Source: Mogibacterium diversum_A
GTDB lineage: Bacteria; Bacillota; Clostridia; Peptostreptococcales; Anaerovoracaceae
DNA: 64,000 bases
Assembly: GCF_938028775.1 (NCBI RefSeq)
Contig: NZ_CALIZG010000024.1
Span: forward strand, 124,001 to 188,000
Direction of reading: 5' to 3'
Shown: positions 32,629 through 41,192 of the stretch, piece after piece
Layout of the letters: each line of letters begins with the position of its first letter
How positions within the stretch are numbered: position 1 is the stretch's first letter
Position numbers and translations under genes: made by a program
The notes under the pieces: model-generated
The model's input: the letters and a program-made list of their open reading frames with translations, nothing else
Databases searched by the model: none
Told to the model about the DNA's origin: nothing

Positions 32629-33415
32629 AATACCCTCTATCTTCGTCCTTAAATACGTTAAATATCACTCTGTCCATAACCCCTGGGTGTTCCGAGAGCC
32701 AGCTTCTTACAGTACTAACTGCAATTTCTGCAGCGCGCTCATTAGGAAAATGGAATACCCCTGTCGAGATACAGCAAAACGCTACTGTCTTTAAACTGTT
32801 TTCCATGCACATATTTAGTGTGTTGATATAGCAATTTGCAAGGTCTTGCTCAAGTTCATGAGTAAGGCTGAACTGGACGATAGGTCCAACAACATGAATA
32901 ACTTTCTTCGCCGGCAAGTTATATCCGTCTGTAAGCATGGGGATTCCCGTTGGCTGCTCATAGTCAGGTCCAAACTTGGCTCTTAGCCGGTTCATATGCC
33001 TATTACATTCCTCTCTAAGCTGTACTCCTGCGTATGTATGAATGCAGTTATCTATACAAGTATGCATAGGGATAAAACAGCCTAGCATCTGTGAGTTGGC
33101 AGCATTTACTATTGCATCTACAGACAGCCTAGTAATGTCCCCTTGCCAGATTGAGAGACATTCGCTTCTAATAGGAATATCATTTACTTCAATAATTCCA
33201 TGCTCATCTGCCAAACCTTTTAAATATTCATCTTGAACTCTCAAAATTAAACCGTCGATGTGACGAGGGCTGCGGATGTTCATAAGCGAACGAAGAAGTC
33301 GCCTTTTTCCAACAACGTCCCCTGGCGTTTGCAAATCCTTATAATCTATAGAATCTGCTTTAAATTGCTCAACTAGAAAATCTAACCTCTCAGCTTGTGT
33401 CATCTTTTCATTCAT
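32612..33415 (-). CDS. Zinc-containing macrodomain ADP-ribosyl hydrolase (SirTM-linked)
   Basis: 267 residues: a helical N-terminal extension, then a macrodomain with ITRLSVDAIVNAANSQMLGC. The insert MLGCFIPMHTCIDNCIHTYAG supplies Cys/His ligands of the zinc subtype, followed by VIHVVGPIVQ and AFCCISTGVFHFPNERAAEIAV (phosphate/ribose loop GVFHFP). This subtype is encoded with SirTM and removes its ADP-ribose marks. Its gene overlaps the sirtuin start. In the pathogens where it was described, the pair sits with a GcvH-like carrier and a lipoate ligase; neither is present here. Confidence 0.9.
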   Translation of the reverse strand: MNEKMTQAERLDFLVEQFKADSIDYKDLQTPGDVVGKRRLLRSLMNIRSPRHIDGLILRVQDEYLKGLADEHGIIEVNDIPIRSECLSIWQGDITRLSVDAIVNAANSQMLGCFIPMHTCIDNCIHTYAGVQLREECNRHMNRLRAKFGPDYEQPTGIPMLTDGYNLPAKKVIHVVGPIVQFSLTHELEQDLANCYINTLNMCMENSLKTVAFCCISTGVFHFPNERAAEIAVSTVRSWLSEHPGVMDRVIFNVFKDEDRGYYERLI

Positions 33416-33445
33416 ATCTTTTCCCCGCTTTCACAACTTAAAGAT

Positions 33446-33495
33446 ATTATACCAAAACAAAAGCCCATTCACTAAATATTTGAGTGAATGGGCTT
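33446..33495 (-). terminator. Terminator of the allB-permease operon
   Basis: A perfect 13-bp stem (33461-33473 and 33483-33495), followed on the minus strand by TTTTG then TTTTGG. It separates this operon from the macrodomain unit. Confidence 0.85.
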
Positions 33496-33558
33496 GATGC
33501 ATTTTAGTCTATCTTAGGAAAAGTTATTCGCAAATCCCGTAATATGATCGCTACTCGT

Positions 33559-34929
33559 TTATTTCTCGAGTGTAGTTCCTTTTCTGAAGTTCTCACAAGA
33601 CTTCATATTCTTCATTAGCAGGTAATAGATAATCCCTGTAGGAATCGTAGCTGTGAAGAACGAAAGGTCAACCTTGTAGAGTCCGATTGCCGCACCTACT
33701 ACAGTTGCAATGATAGCCGCCATGTTTACACCAGCTTTTGACCCATTTGGATCATATAGATCGTCTAGCTGTTCCTTAGTGAAGTTTCTCTTGTGGAGAA
33801 TGAAGTAGTCAACAATAAGGATAGCGAAGATTGGAGCGAAGAACGCCGAATAAATCTTAACGAATAGCGATAGACCTGCTGCAGAGCTATCATTAGTTAG
33901 GATCCATGGGCAAGTTGCTACTGCAAGGATTCCGATTAGGATTACAGCAGTTCTGTGCTTCATCTTAAATGTATCCATGAATACGTATGCTGGTGGAATT
34001 ACGTTGCTTGCAAGGTTTGTCGAAAGCTGTGCAAATATGATAAATGCCAGCGTAACAACTAGTACAATCTTATTATCTACCATCTCCGCAAATGCGTTGA
34101 TTGGATTTGCAATTCCAGTAGCTGTCGAGGCCATAGCACCGATAATTCCAAGCATAACTGTCGCTGGAACCATAGCCATGAAATACGAGAAGCCTCTTAC
34201 AGGTGCGCTGTATCCTTGCTTCATCTCACGAGAATAGTCCGATGCATTGAGCATTACTGTAGTTGAGTTTCCAAAGAAAGCAATTACAGAAGCAACAAAT
34301 GGAAGTCCCCATGTACCGCTCTTATGCATTAGGTTAGCAGAAATAGCATCCCACTGAGTTGTGAGGCATATGTAAAGCAGATAGAACATTGCAATTACAA
34401 TTACTGTTCCGCCGATATTTCCGACCCACTTTGCACCCTTGAATCCCTTGATTGAGAGCAGAATCTGCACAATCTGGAAGAGGATGAAGAATAGCCAGAT
34501 ATTATCATAGTGGAATAATAGTTTCGAAATATTGTTGATAGCAGCTCCACCTAGCCACGTCTGGTAGCCATACCATACGATAGCCGGAAGACCTCTTATC
34601 ATAGATGGAAGTACATTCCCCTTAGTACCATATGCACTCTTGAGATGAATGGAATATGGTGCTCCAGTCTTATAACCGAACTGGTCATTCATAGCTATTC
34701 CAACTACTAGGATCGTTGAGCCAAGCAGCACTGCTAGGAACAGCTGTATTAAATTGAGACCTGTCTCCATCTGAGCGGATCCCATTGCCAGAGTTCCTAT
34801 TGAGATACAGCCACCGAGCCAAAGCATAGTGTTCGAGCCCCAGCTCATGGTACGTTTCTCCCACGGAATCGGTTTGATGCTCTCACCCTCATTATTAGGG
34901 GTATTTACGTTCTTGTTTTCTGTACTCAT
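33559..34929 (-). CDS. NCS1-family permease (allantoin/nucleobase type), copy 2
   Basis: 456-residue polytopic transporter of the nucleobase:cation symporter-1 family, about 12 membrane segments. NCS1 features: PIPWEKRTMSWGSNTMLWLGGCISIGTLAMGS, IRGLPAIVWYGYQTWLGGAAIN, ASDYSREMKQG and ANVIPPAYVFMDTF. It is the last gene of a unit in which permease and allantoinase genes alternate. Its close similarity to the permease at 36461-37822 (shared ending LSFF/LSWY...IPTG(I/V)(I/V)YYLLMK) indicates duplication; the two may import allantoin and a related ring compound such as a hydantoin. Confidence 0.88.
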   Translation of the reverse strand: MSTENKNVNTPNNEGESIKPIPWEKRTMSWGSNTMLWLGGCISIGTLAMGSAQMETGLNLIQLFLAVLLGSTILVVGIAMNDQFGYKTGAPYSIHLKSAYGTKGNVLPSMIRGLPAIVWYGYQTWLGGAAINNISKLLFHYDNIWLFFILFQIVQILLSIKGFKGAKWVGNIGGTVIVIAMFYLLYICLTTQWDAISANLMHKSGTWGLPFVASVIAFFGNSTTVMLNASDYSREMKQGYSAPVRGFSYFMAMVPATVMLGIIGAMASTATGIANPINAFAEMVDNKIVLVVTLAFIIFAQLSTNLASNVIPPAYVFMDTFKMKHRTAVILIGILAVATCPWILTNDSSAAGLSLFVKIYSAFFAPIFAILIVDYFILHKRNFTKEQLDDLYDPNGSKAGVNMAAIIATVVGAAIGLYKVDLSFFTATIPTGIIYYLLMKNMKSCENFRKGTTLEK

Positions 34930-34957
34930 ATTGTTCTCCCTTAATTATTTAGCACCT

Positions 34958-36361
34958 TTATCTAACTGGTGTTACATACTTTCCAAAGCCCTTAGCTTCT
35001 TCTACATACATACCATCCTTAGCGACAACGCGGCCACGGATAACTGTGCAGGTTGGTGCACCCTTTCCTTCCAACCCGTCGAAGCAAGTTACATGTCCCT
35101 TTGTGAAGAGCTTTTCCTGCTCAACCTTCCAAGGCTTTTCTGGATCAAGAATTACCGCATCAGCATCAAACCCAATTTCAAATGCACCCTTCTGTCCATA
35201 GAAACCGAATACCTTTGCCGGATTATAGTCCATAACCTTAGCTATTAGGCTTGGGCACAGCTTCTTCTGATGCACTACCATATCGAACATCATAGGAAGG
35301 AAGAATTGGATAGCATTGAGTCCGCCCCATGCCTGCCAAATGTCTCTCGACTCATTATCCTTTTCCTCGTCCGCTGCTGGTGAGTGGTCACTACCAACGC
35401 ATGATAAAGTTCCATCGAGTACATAATCCCAAAGCTTTTCTACGTCTTCCTTAGTCCTTAGAGGTGGTGTGCACTTAGCTGGTCCGCCTTTTTCAAACAC
35501 GAAATCTTCTGAGAAGCCTAGGTAGTGAGGGCACGTCTCAGCTGTTATTGGCAGCCCTTCGTACTGAGCCTCCTTAACGACCTGTGCAACCATAGGATGA
35601 CTTACGTGACAGATATGCACTCTACCGCCAGTCGCTCTAGCCATGTCTATTACATTCTTAGTAGCTACATATTCTGTCCATACATCGTGAGAATCGAGGA
35701 AAGCTCTAATTTTCTCTTGTCTTGAAAGACCAGTCATAGCCTTGGCCTTCTTTTCTCTCTCGAGAACCTGTCCGTATTCTTCGCAGTGGAATCCACACAG
35801 TGCCTTGTATGGCTTTAGAATCTCAAGAGCTTCACGAACATTACCCATATTCACGGTTGGAAAAAGTGGTCCGTTAGGGCATGTGAATCCCTTAAATGCA
35901 GCTACACCAGCCTTCTCAAGATCCTCAAGATCAGCAAGATTGTTGTGAACTGAATATGGATCATCATCGAAGTCTCCTACAATTCCACCCCATAGACCGA
36001 AATCGATGTATGAATGTTTAGTAACCTTACTCATCTTGAGATCAAAGACTTCCTTGTTCATGAGCGATGGGTCATTGTTAAGAGGCATGTCGATAAGAGT
36101 TGTACAGCCTGCAACGGCAGCAGCTCTCGAACCAGTCTCGAAATCTTCTCTATAATCGAATCCAGGCTCGTTTAGATGAGCATGGCAATCTATGATTCCC
36201 GGATATACTAGGTTTCCCTCTGCATCGATAACTTCTGTAGCTTCAGCTTCTGTTCCTGGAGCTAGGAATGCAGCGTACTTGCCGTCTTTTACAGCAATAT
36301 CTGCTTCATAGACACGGTCTGGTGTAACCAGTTTACCGTTCTTGATAATTAGATCATACAT
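34958..36361 (-). CDS. allB: Allantoinase-like cyclic amidohydrolase, copy 2
   Basis: 467-residue amidohydrolase opening the hydantoin ring. Dinuclear metal site: DCHAHLNEPGFDYREDFETG (HxH), carbamylated Lys in VAAFKGF, GFHCEEYGQ, ICHVSHPM and GSDHSPAADEEKDN (Asp). The pattern fits allantoinase (AllB) rather than dihydroorotase, and the operon context agrees; dihydropyrimidinase or hydantoinase activity is not excluded. It is 28 bases upstream of permease copy 2 and follows permease copy 1, with a hairpin in the gap. Confidence 0.85.
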   Translation of the reverse strand: MYDLIIKNGKLVTPDRVYEADIAVKDGKYAAFLAPGTEAEATEVIDAEGNLVYPGIIDCHAHLNEPGFDYREDFETGSRAAAVAGCTTLIDMPLNNDPSLMNKEVFDLKMSKVTKHSYIDFGLWGGIVGDFDDDPYSVHNNLADLEDLEKAGVAAFKGFTCPNGPLFPTVNMGNVREALEILKPYKALCGFHCEEYGQVLEREKKAKAMTGLSRQEKIRAFLDSHDVWTEYVATKNVIDMARATGGRVHICHVSHPMVAQVVKEAQYEGLPITAETCPHYLGFSEDFVFEKGGPAKCTPPLRTKEDVEKLWDYVLDGTLSCVGSDHSPAADEEKDNESRDIWQAWGGLNAIQFFLPMMFDMVVHQKKLCPSLIAKVMDYNPAKVFGFYGQKGAFEIGFDADAVILDPEKPWKVEQEKLFTKGHVTCFDGLEGKGAPTCTVIRGRVVAKDGMYVEEAKGFGKYVTPVR

Positions 36362-36379
36362 GTCTAATCCTCCTTATTA

Positions 36380-36415
36380 TGAGCGGAGAGAGATGCTTAT
36401 CACACCTCTCCGCTT
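36380..36415 (-). other. Intercistronic hairpin between permease copy 1 and allB copy 2
   Basis: AGCGGAGAG / CTCTCCGCT, a 9-bp stem with a long loop. It has no T run, so it is probably an mRNA processing or stability element within the operon. Confidence 0.5.
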
Positions 36416-36460
36416 CTTTATAGAATGAATGATTAAATAAAATTCTAACTGAATTTGTTA

Positions 36461-37822
36461 TTAGTCTTCAAAGATTGTTCCAGTTCTGAAATTCTTAGAA
36501 GATGGCATGTGCTTCATCAGTAGATAGTAAACAACACCTGTTGGGATGAGGCTGACATACCACGATAGGTCTACAACGAATACTGATACGAGGGCTCCAA
36601 CAGCGATTGAAATTATAGCTGCCCAGTTGATTCCCTTGAAAGGTCCCTGCTTGTCGTAAAGAGTATTGATATCAAGTGTGCTCTTACGAAGGAAGTAGTA
36701 ATCTATAACCATTACAGCAAAGATAGGTCCTAGGAATGCGGAGTATACCTTTGTGAAAAGAGATAGTCCTGCAGCTGAGTCAGCAGTAACGAGCTTCCAA
36801 GGCATAACGCATACTGATAGTATACCAACGAGCACTGTCGCATGTGACCACTTCATTTTGAAGGACTCCATCAAAACATATGCTGGTGGAACTATATTGT
36901 TGAGCACGTTAGTTGTAACCTGTGCAAATGCGATAAACAGCAGCGTAATAACTGTAAGGAACTTGCTTCCCATAGTTGTTGAGAATACGACTACAGGATC
37001 TGAATTCCCTGTTGCTGCAGTAACGAGAAGTCCGATGAGTCCCATGAACAGTGTTACTGGCAGGATAGCGATTGTATAAATCGAACCAGTCTTAACTGGC
37101 CTTATATCCTCCTTTAGGTTTCTCGAATAATCTGATGCATTGATGATCATTGTCGAGTAGATTCCGAGGAATGAAGTTGTCGCAGCCCAGAAAGGCATAC
37201 CCCATGTACCCTTAACATTTGCAAACGATGCGCTGATATCTACAGCGAACTTAGTCTTTACAACGTATAGCATGTATGCGAGGATTGCCACGATGAATAC
37301 GCAAGAGAAGTTCTCAAGCCATTTGATACCGTGGAATCCTTTGATAGCGAGACCAACCTGCAGCAGTGTGAAGAGACCAAATACAACCGGGAGGTTATCG
37401 AATCCCCACAGAATCTTGAAGCAGCTGTTGATAGCACCAGCTCCAACCCATGACTGGAATCCAAACCACACGATAGCCGGAAGACCTCTAAGAACTCCTG
37501 GAATCTTTACACCAGTTGTACCGAAGCTTGATCTTAGCTGAACAACATATGGCATACCGTACTTATGTCCTGCATTACCGATAAGCACTAGCGCTATTGC
37601 AATTACAAGGCATCCGATTGTCATAGCTAGAATAGCCTGCGCTATTGTAAGTGTGCCTATGAGTGCTGATCCCATCGAGAATGTACCGATGGATACACAA
37701 CCACCTAGAAATGATGCTGTGTAAGATAGCGATCCCATGATTCGACTCTTTGTCGGCTGTAGGTCCTCATTGACTCCGACAACAAGATTCGGATCAAGTG
37801 TTTTGTTATCTACAATACTCAT
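36461..37822 (-). CDS. NCS1-family permease (allantoin/nucleobase type), copy 1
   Basis: 453-residue NCS1 transporter paralogous to the one at 33559-34929. Features: SLSYTASFLGGCVSIGTFSMGS-type N-terminus, LRGLPAIVWFGFQSWVGAGAIN, INASDYSRNLKED and NNIVPPAYVLMESFKM. About 12 hydrophobic segments. It directly follows allB copy 1 by 36 bases. Pairing of each permease with its own allantoinase-like enzyme suggests two substrate channels rather than a simple dosage effect (inference). Confidence 0.88.
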   Translation of the reverse strand: MSIVDNKTLDPNLVVGVNEDLQPTKSRIMGSLSYTASFLGGCVSIGTFSMGSALIGTLTIAQAILAMTIGCLVIAIALVLIGNAGHKYGMPYVVQLRSSFGTTGVKIPGVLRGLPAIVWFGFQSWVGAGAINSCFKILWGFDNLPVVFGLFTLLQVGLAIKGFHGIKWLENFSCVFIVAILAYMLYVVKTKFAVDISASFANVKGTWGMPFWAATTSFLGIYSTMIINASDYSRNLKEDIRPVKTGSIYTIAILPVTLFMGLIGLLVTAATGNSDPVVVFSTTMGSKFLTVITLLFIAFAQVTTNVLNNIVPPAYVLMESFKMKWSHATVLVGILSVCVMPWKLVTADSAAGLSLFTKVYSAFLGPIFAVMVIDYYFLRKSTLDINTLYDKQGPFKGINWAAIISIAVGALVSVFVVDLSWYVSLIPTGVVYYLLMKHMPSSKNFRTGTIFED

Positions 37823-37858
37823 TAAAATATTCTCCTTTAATTTTTCAAATAATTTCGT

Positions 37859-39232
37859 TTAAAATAGTCGCTTAACCAGTTCGCCTGTACCCTTCTGTCC
37901 AACAAGCTTACCGTCTTCTGCCATTAGCTCCCCTCTTACGAAAGTAGCTACAGGTAGACCCTTACCTTTCATTCCTGCAAATGCAGAAATCTTATTTACA
38001 TAGTATAGAGAATCTGCTGTAATCTCCCATTCTCTCTCAGGGTCAATTATTACAATATCAGCGTCAAAGCCAACTTTAATATCACCCTTCTTTCCATAAA
38101 TGTGGAATGCTTCAGCAGGCAGCTTAGCCCATGAGTTAGCAAGGACACGTGGGTCAACTCCGCGCTTAACAACTCCTTCAGAGTAAATCGCTTGAACGCA
38201 ACTCTGAATGCCACTTATTCCACCCCATACGTCAAATACATTCTCTATCTTCTGTCCTAGGATTTCATTGAACTTCTCATCATATGTACAAGGCGAATGA
38301 TCTGATGCTAGCCCGGCGAAAACACCTGCTTCTACACACATCCACATGCCTTCAACATCTGCCTTCGTCCTGAGCGGAGGAGCGCACTTGAAAAGTGGTC
38401 CATTCTCTAACACATCGTCTTCTGTAAATGACAGGTAATGTCCACATGTCTCTGCAGAAACCTGATATCCTTCACACTGCGCCTCATACACCTTCTCAGC
38501 AGCTGCTGGATGGCTTACGTGACAGATGTGTGCACGGCATTCAAGCTCCTTAGCAATTTCTACTACAGTTTCTGTTGCTACGATTTCAGATGCTGGAGTT
38601 CTTGAGTCGAGGAAACCTCTCCATGTGAGATTACCAGCTTCCTTTTGTGCCTTTTCCCCTTCTTTAATCATCGCAAAATCTTCGCAGTGGAATCCAGCCA
38701 TGCCGCCAAATTCCTTGATAATTTTCATAGCCTGATACGCCTGCCCATATGTTAGCGGTGAATAGTCAGGTGATACTGGTCCTAGGAATGATTTAAAAGC
38801 GATTACTCCTCGCTCATCGAGGCCCTTTAGCTGATCAAGGTTACCAGGTACAAGTCCTCCCCAGAATGCAAAATCTGAATACGCATTAGGCTGAACCTTT
38901 GCTAGTTTAGCATCAAAAATCTCAGGTGTGGTGAGTGCTGGTTCATTCTGAAGTGGCATATCGATAATAGTCGTATATCCACCAACTACAGCTGCTGCAG
39001 TTCCGTGTTCATAGTCTTCTCTCCACTCGTATCCTGGATCATTAAGATGTGCGTGAGTATCAATAGCTCCAGGAAAAACCTGCTTGCCAGCTGCATCAAT
39101 TACTTTAACCGCTTCAGGTTCATCACCCTTTGCTAGGATGGCTGCAATCTTGCCATCTTTGACAGCAATATTTGCATCCTGAACTAAATCAGGTGTAACT
39201 ACCTGTCCGTTCTTAATTAATAAATCATACAT
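37859..39232 (-). CDS. allB: Allantoinase-like cyclic amidohydrolase, copy 1
   Basis: 457-residue paralogue of the enzyme at 34958. Metal ligands: DTHAHLNDPGYEWREDYEHG (HxH), VIAFKSFLGP (carbamylated Lys), GFHCEDFAM, ICHVSHPA, ASDHSPCTYDEKF. AllB family; either copy could be the true allantoinase. It is the first gene of the second allantoin operon, with GGGAGG before the ATG at 39232. A TGGTCAACCA palindrome lies 79-88 bases upstream. Confidence 0.86.
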   Translation of the reverse strand: MYDLLIKNGQVVTPDLVQDANIAVKDGKIAAILAKGDEPEAVKVIDAAGKQVFPGAIDTHAHLNDPGYEWREDYEHGTAAAVVGGYTTIIDMPLQNEPALTTPEIFDAKLAKVQPNAYSDFAFWGGLVPGNLDQLKGLDERGVIAFKSFLGPVSPDYSPLTYGQAYQAMKIIKEFGGMAGFHCEDFAMIKEGEKAQKEAGNLTWRGFLDSRTPASEIVATETVVEIAKELECRAHICHVSHPAAAEKVYEAQCEGYQVSAETCGHYLSFTEDDVLENGPLFKCAPPLRTKADVEGMWMCVEAGVFAGLASDHSPCTYDEKFNEILGQKIENVFDVWGGISGIQSCVQAIYSEGVVKRGVDPRVLANSWAKLPAEAFHIYGKKGDIKVGFDADIVIIDPEREWEITADSLYYVNKISAFAGMKGKGLPVATFVRGELMAEDGKLVGQKGTGELVKRLF

Positions 39233-39520
39233 ATAATCCCCTCCCTATAGCCTTTTAGACCATAAATGTGAAGTCGTTAATTAAATTGATTAGGTACACT
39301 CACTTATTAAAAAATGTGGTCAACCAATTTCAATGTTTCTATGGATATATACTACATTAGTAGCTAAAAATCTTCAATATCATTATATATTTAAATACGG
39401 ATTGATTGTTTTTTTTTAATTAAAATTTTTTATTGTTTTTTAAAGTTGTATGTTCAAACTAAAATATTTTTTAGTTTTTGATATAATAGTGTTAATAATT
39501 CCAAATCGAGGGTAGTAAAG
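39233..39520. promoter_or_regulatory. Divergent control region between allB copy 1 and allH
   Basis: 288 AT-rich bases without a gene. TGGTCAACCA at 39317-39326 is a near-palindrome of the kind GntR/FadR regulators bind and continues as CAACCAATTTCAA, matching the motif near allE and nfnA. On the minus strand the motif contains TTGACC, a plausible -35. Confidence 0.5.
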
Positions 39521-40459
39521 ATGGACATATTGCAAACATCTATTTACACAATAAAAACTTTCAATAGACTGAAATCAGCTAAACTTAGACCGAACATAGA
39601 CCTGTACGTTCATTCAATATATGAACGCACTATAAATCTAATGCTCGATGGTCAGCTTATAGCACTGCAGATTGCCGATTCCCCAGTTTCTCCTATAAGC
39701 ATCATTTTGCCATTGGACGAAACGGGTTTAGGCAGACTAAAAATAAAATCTAATAGTCCCATATCAATAGATGGTACAAATTTATTAATAGGGAAAAATA
39801 TCATTTCACTAGATCATGCATATGATGTTTATGATGATACACTCTACGAGCATAACTTTTCAACGTCATTAAAGGATGTGGTGTGGCAGCTTATCGTAGC
39901 CTCTGATAGGGACGGCTTTTCAACCCTCATAAAATCACAAAACACTCCAGATGATATTGCGCTTTCATATGCCAAAAAAAAACTAATTGATGCCGAATCG
40001 ATATGTAGCATCATGACGTATGGAAATTTAGCCGAGGAACCCACTAAATCGAATCAGCTTAATAAATTGTGTAATTCACTATCCGGTCTTATAGGCGTTG
40101 GCACTGGCCTTACACCTGGCGGTGACGACTTTATGACGGGGGTACTTTCAACATTTAAAGCACTTCCGCAATGCTTTAACCATAAACTGATCTCCTCTCT
40201 ATCTAACTCAATATGCAGTAGACGGAACAATACGAACGAGATAAGTAGCGCTTTTATAGACTGTGCATTACGAGGTCAATTTAGTAAAGCAATCATAGAT
40301 CTATATGATTCAATATGCTTAGATAATGTACAGTTATCGGATATTGGACAAGAAACTTTAGATAATTTGTTAGACAGTTTTCTAGATATAGGTCATACAT
40401 CTGGCATAGATACGTTAACCGGAATATATTGGAGCATGACACATCTTTCTAAAATTTAA
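39521..40459 (+). CDS. allH: AllH subunit of oxamate carbamoyltransferase (DUF2877)
   Basis: 312-residue protein of the YlbF/AllH family (DUF2877). The hallmark is LIGVGTGLTPGGDDFMTGVLSTF near residue 200, and the C-terminus has GHTSGIDTLTGIYWSM (the family's SG.D...G pattern). In E. coli AllH is required with AllF and AllG for oxalurate phosphorolysis to oxamate and carbamoyl phosphate. Here it is unusually placed: on the plus strand, divergent from the allB operon and about 11.6 kb from the AllF-AllG fusion gene, so its expression may be tuned separately. Confidence 0.9.
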   Translation: MDILQTSIYTIKTFNRLKSAKLRPNIDLYVHSIYERTINLMLDGQLIALQIADSPVSPISIILPLDETGLGRLKIKSNSPISIDGTNLLIGKNIISLDHAYDVYDDTLYEHNFSTSLKDVVWQLIVASDRDGFSTLIKSQNTPDDIALSYAKKKLIDAESICSIMTYGNLAEEPTKSNQLNKLCNSLSGLIGVGTGLTPGGDDFMTGVLSTFKALPQCFNHKLISSLSNSICSRRNNTNEISSAFIDCALRGQFSKAIIDLYDSICLDNVQLSDIGQETLDNLLDSFLDIGHTSGIDTLTGIYWSMTHLSKI

Positions 40460-40472
40460 TATTCCATCAGCT

Positions 40473-40540
40473 GTTGAAACGAAGGTATTTTTTTAAATAT
40501 TTAATTATGTTTCAACCACTTTTTAATTTTATGGTATAAT
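40473..40540 (+). promoter_or_regulatory. Promoter with inverted-repeat motif upstream of the nitroreductase gene
   Basis: GTTGAAAC (40473-40480) and GTTTCAAC (40509-40516) form an 8-bp inverted repeat; the second arm extends as TTTCAACCA, like the allantoin-locus motif. TATAAT at 40535-40540 is a good -10, placing the motif over the -35 zone. Confidence 0.55.
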
Positions 40541-40572
40541 GTGCATATCTGAGACGAAAGGAAGTATTTGAA

Positions 40573-41100
40573 ATGAGTCTACTAACAACAATGCAGAAGA
40601 GACGCAGTGTTCGTAAGTATAACACCGAACCTGTTACAGAGAAGGAATTAAACGATATTATTTCAGCAGCCCTGCTCGCTCCAAATGGTAAAGGACTTAG
40701 ACCTTGGGAATTTGTAGTTGTCAGAGAAAAGGATACTCTTAGAGAATTGATGAACTGCCGTAAGGGAGGCGCAAAGATGCTCGAGACGGCTAATGTTGCC
40801 ATTGCGGTTTATTCTGATTCAGATAAGACAGATACATATACAGAGGATAGCTCAATTGCCATGACTCACATGCTGCTCGAAGCAGCCGATCTTGGCTTGG
40901 GCGCAGTTTGGCTTCAGATTAGGCTACGTCCTTCAAACGAGGAGGGTGTTACAGCTGAAGAATTTGTAAATGCAAGACTAAACCCACCTAAGAACATGCA
41001 GGTGGAAGCTTTACTAGTACTAGGTCATATTAATGAACAGCCTAAGGCTCATGAACTACCAAATTTTCCTTCAGATAAGGTTCATAACGAAAAATGGTAA
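40573..41100 (+). CDS. Nitroreductase-family flavoprotein
   Basis: 175-residue FMN-dependent NAD(P)H oxidoreductase. Family marks: MQKRRSVRKYNTEPVTEKELN at the start, APNGKGLRPWEFVVV (FMN binding) and GLGAVWLQIRLRP, LLVLGHINEQPKAHELP at the end. Physiological substrate unknown. AAAGGAAG precedes the ATG. It lies just downstream of allH on the same strand, with its own promoter carrying the shared TTTCAACCA motif, so it may be co-regulated with the allantoin genes although no step obviously needs it. Confidence 0.88.
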   Translation: MSLLTTMQKRRSVRKYNTEPVTEKELNDIISAALLAPNGKGLRPWEFVVVREKDTLRELMNCRKGGAKMLETANVAIAVYSDSDKTDTYTEDSSIAMTHMLLEAADLGLGAVWLQIRLRPSNEEGVTAEEFVNARLNPPKNMQVEALLVLGHINEQPKAHELPNFPSDKVHNEKW

Positions 41101-41137
41101 ATTACATAGCCTAACAAAAAATACAAACCATAGATTT

Positions 41138-41184
41138 AAAAGAGCAACACTTTCAACAATTGAATGCGTTGCTCTTTTATATAT
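41138..41184. terminator. Bidirectional terminator, nitroreductase / lipoprotein
   Basis: An 11-bp stem AAAAGAGCAAC / GTTGCTCTTTT (41138-41178) with T runs on both strands, between convergent genes. Confidence 0.85.
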
Positions 41185-41192
41185 TCATCGGA

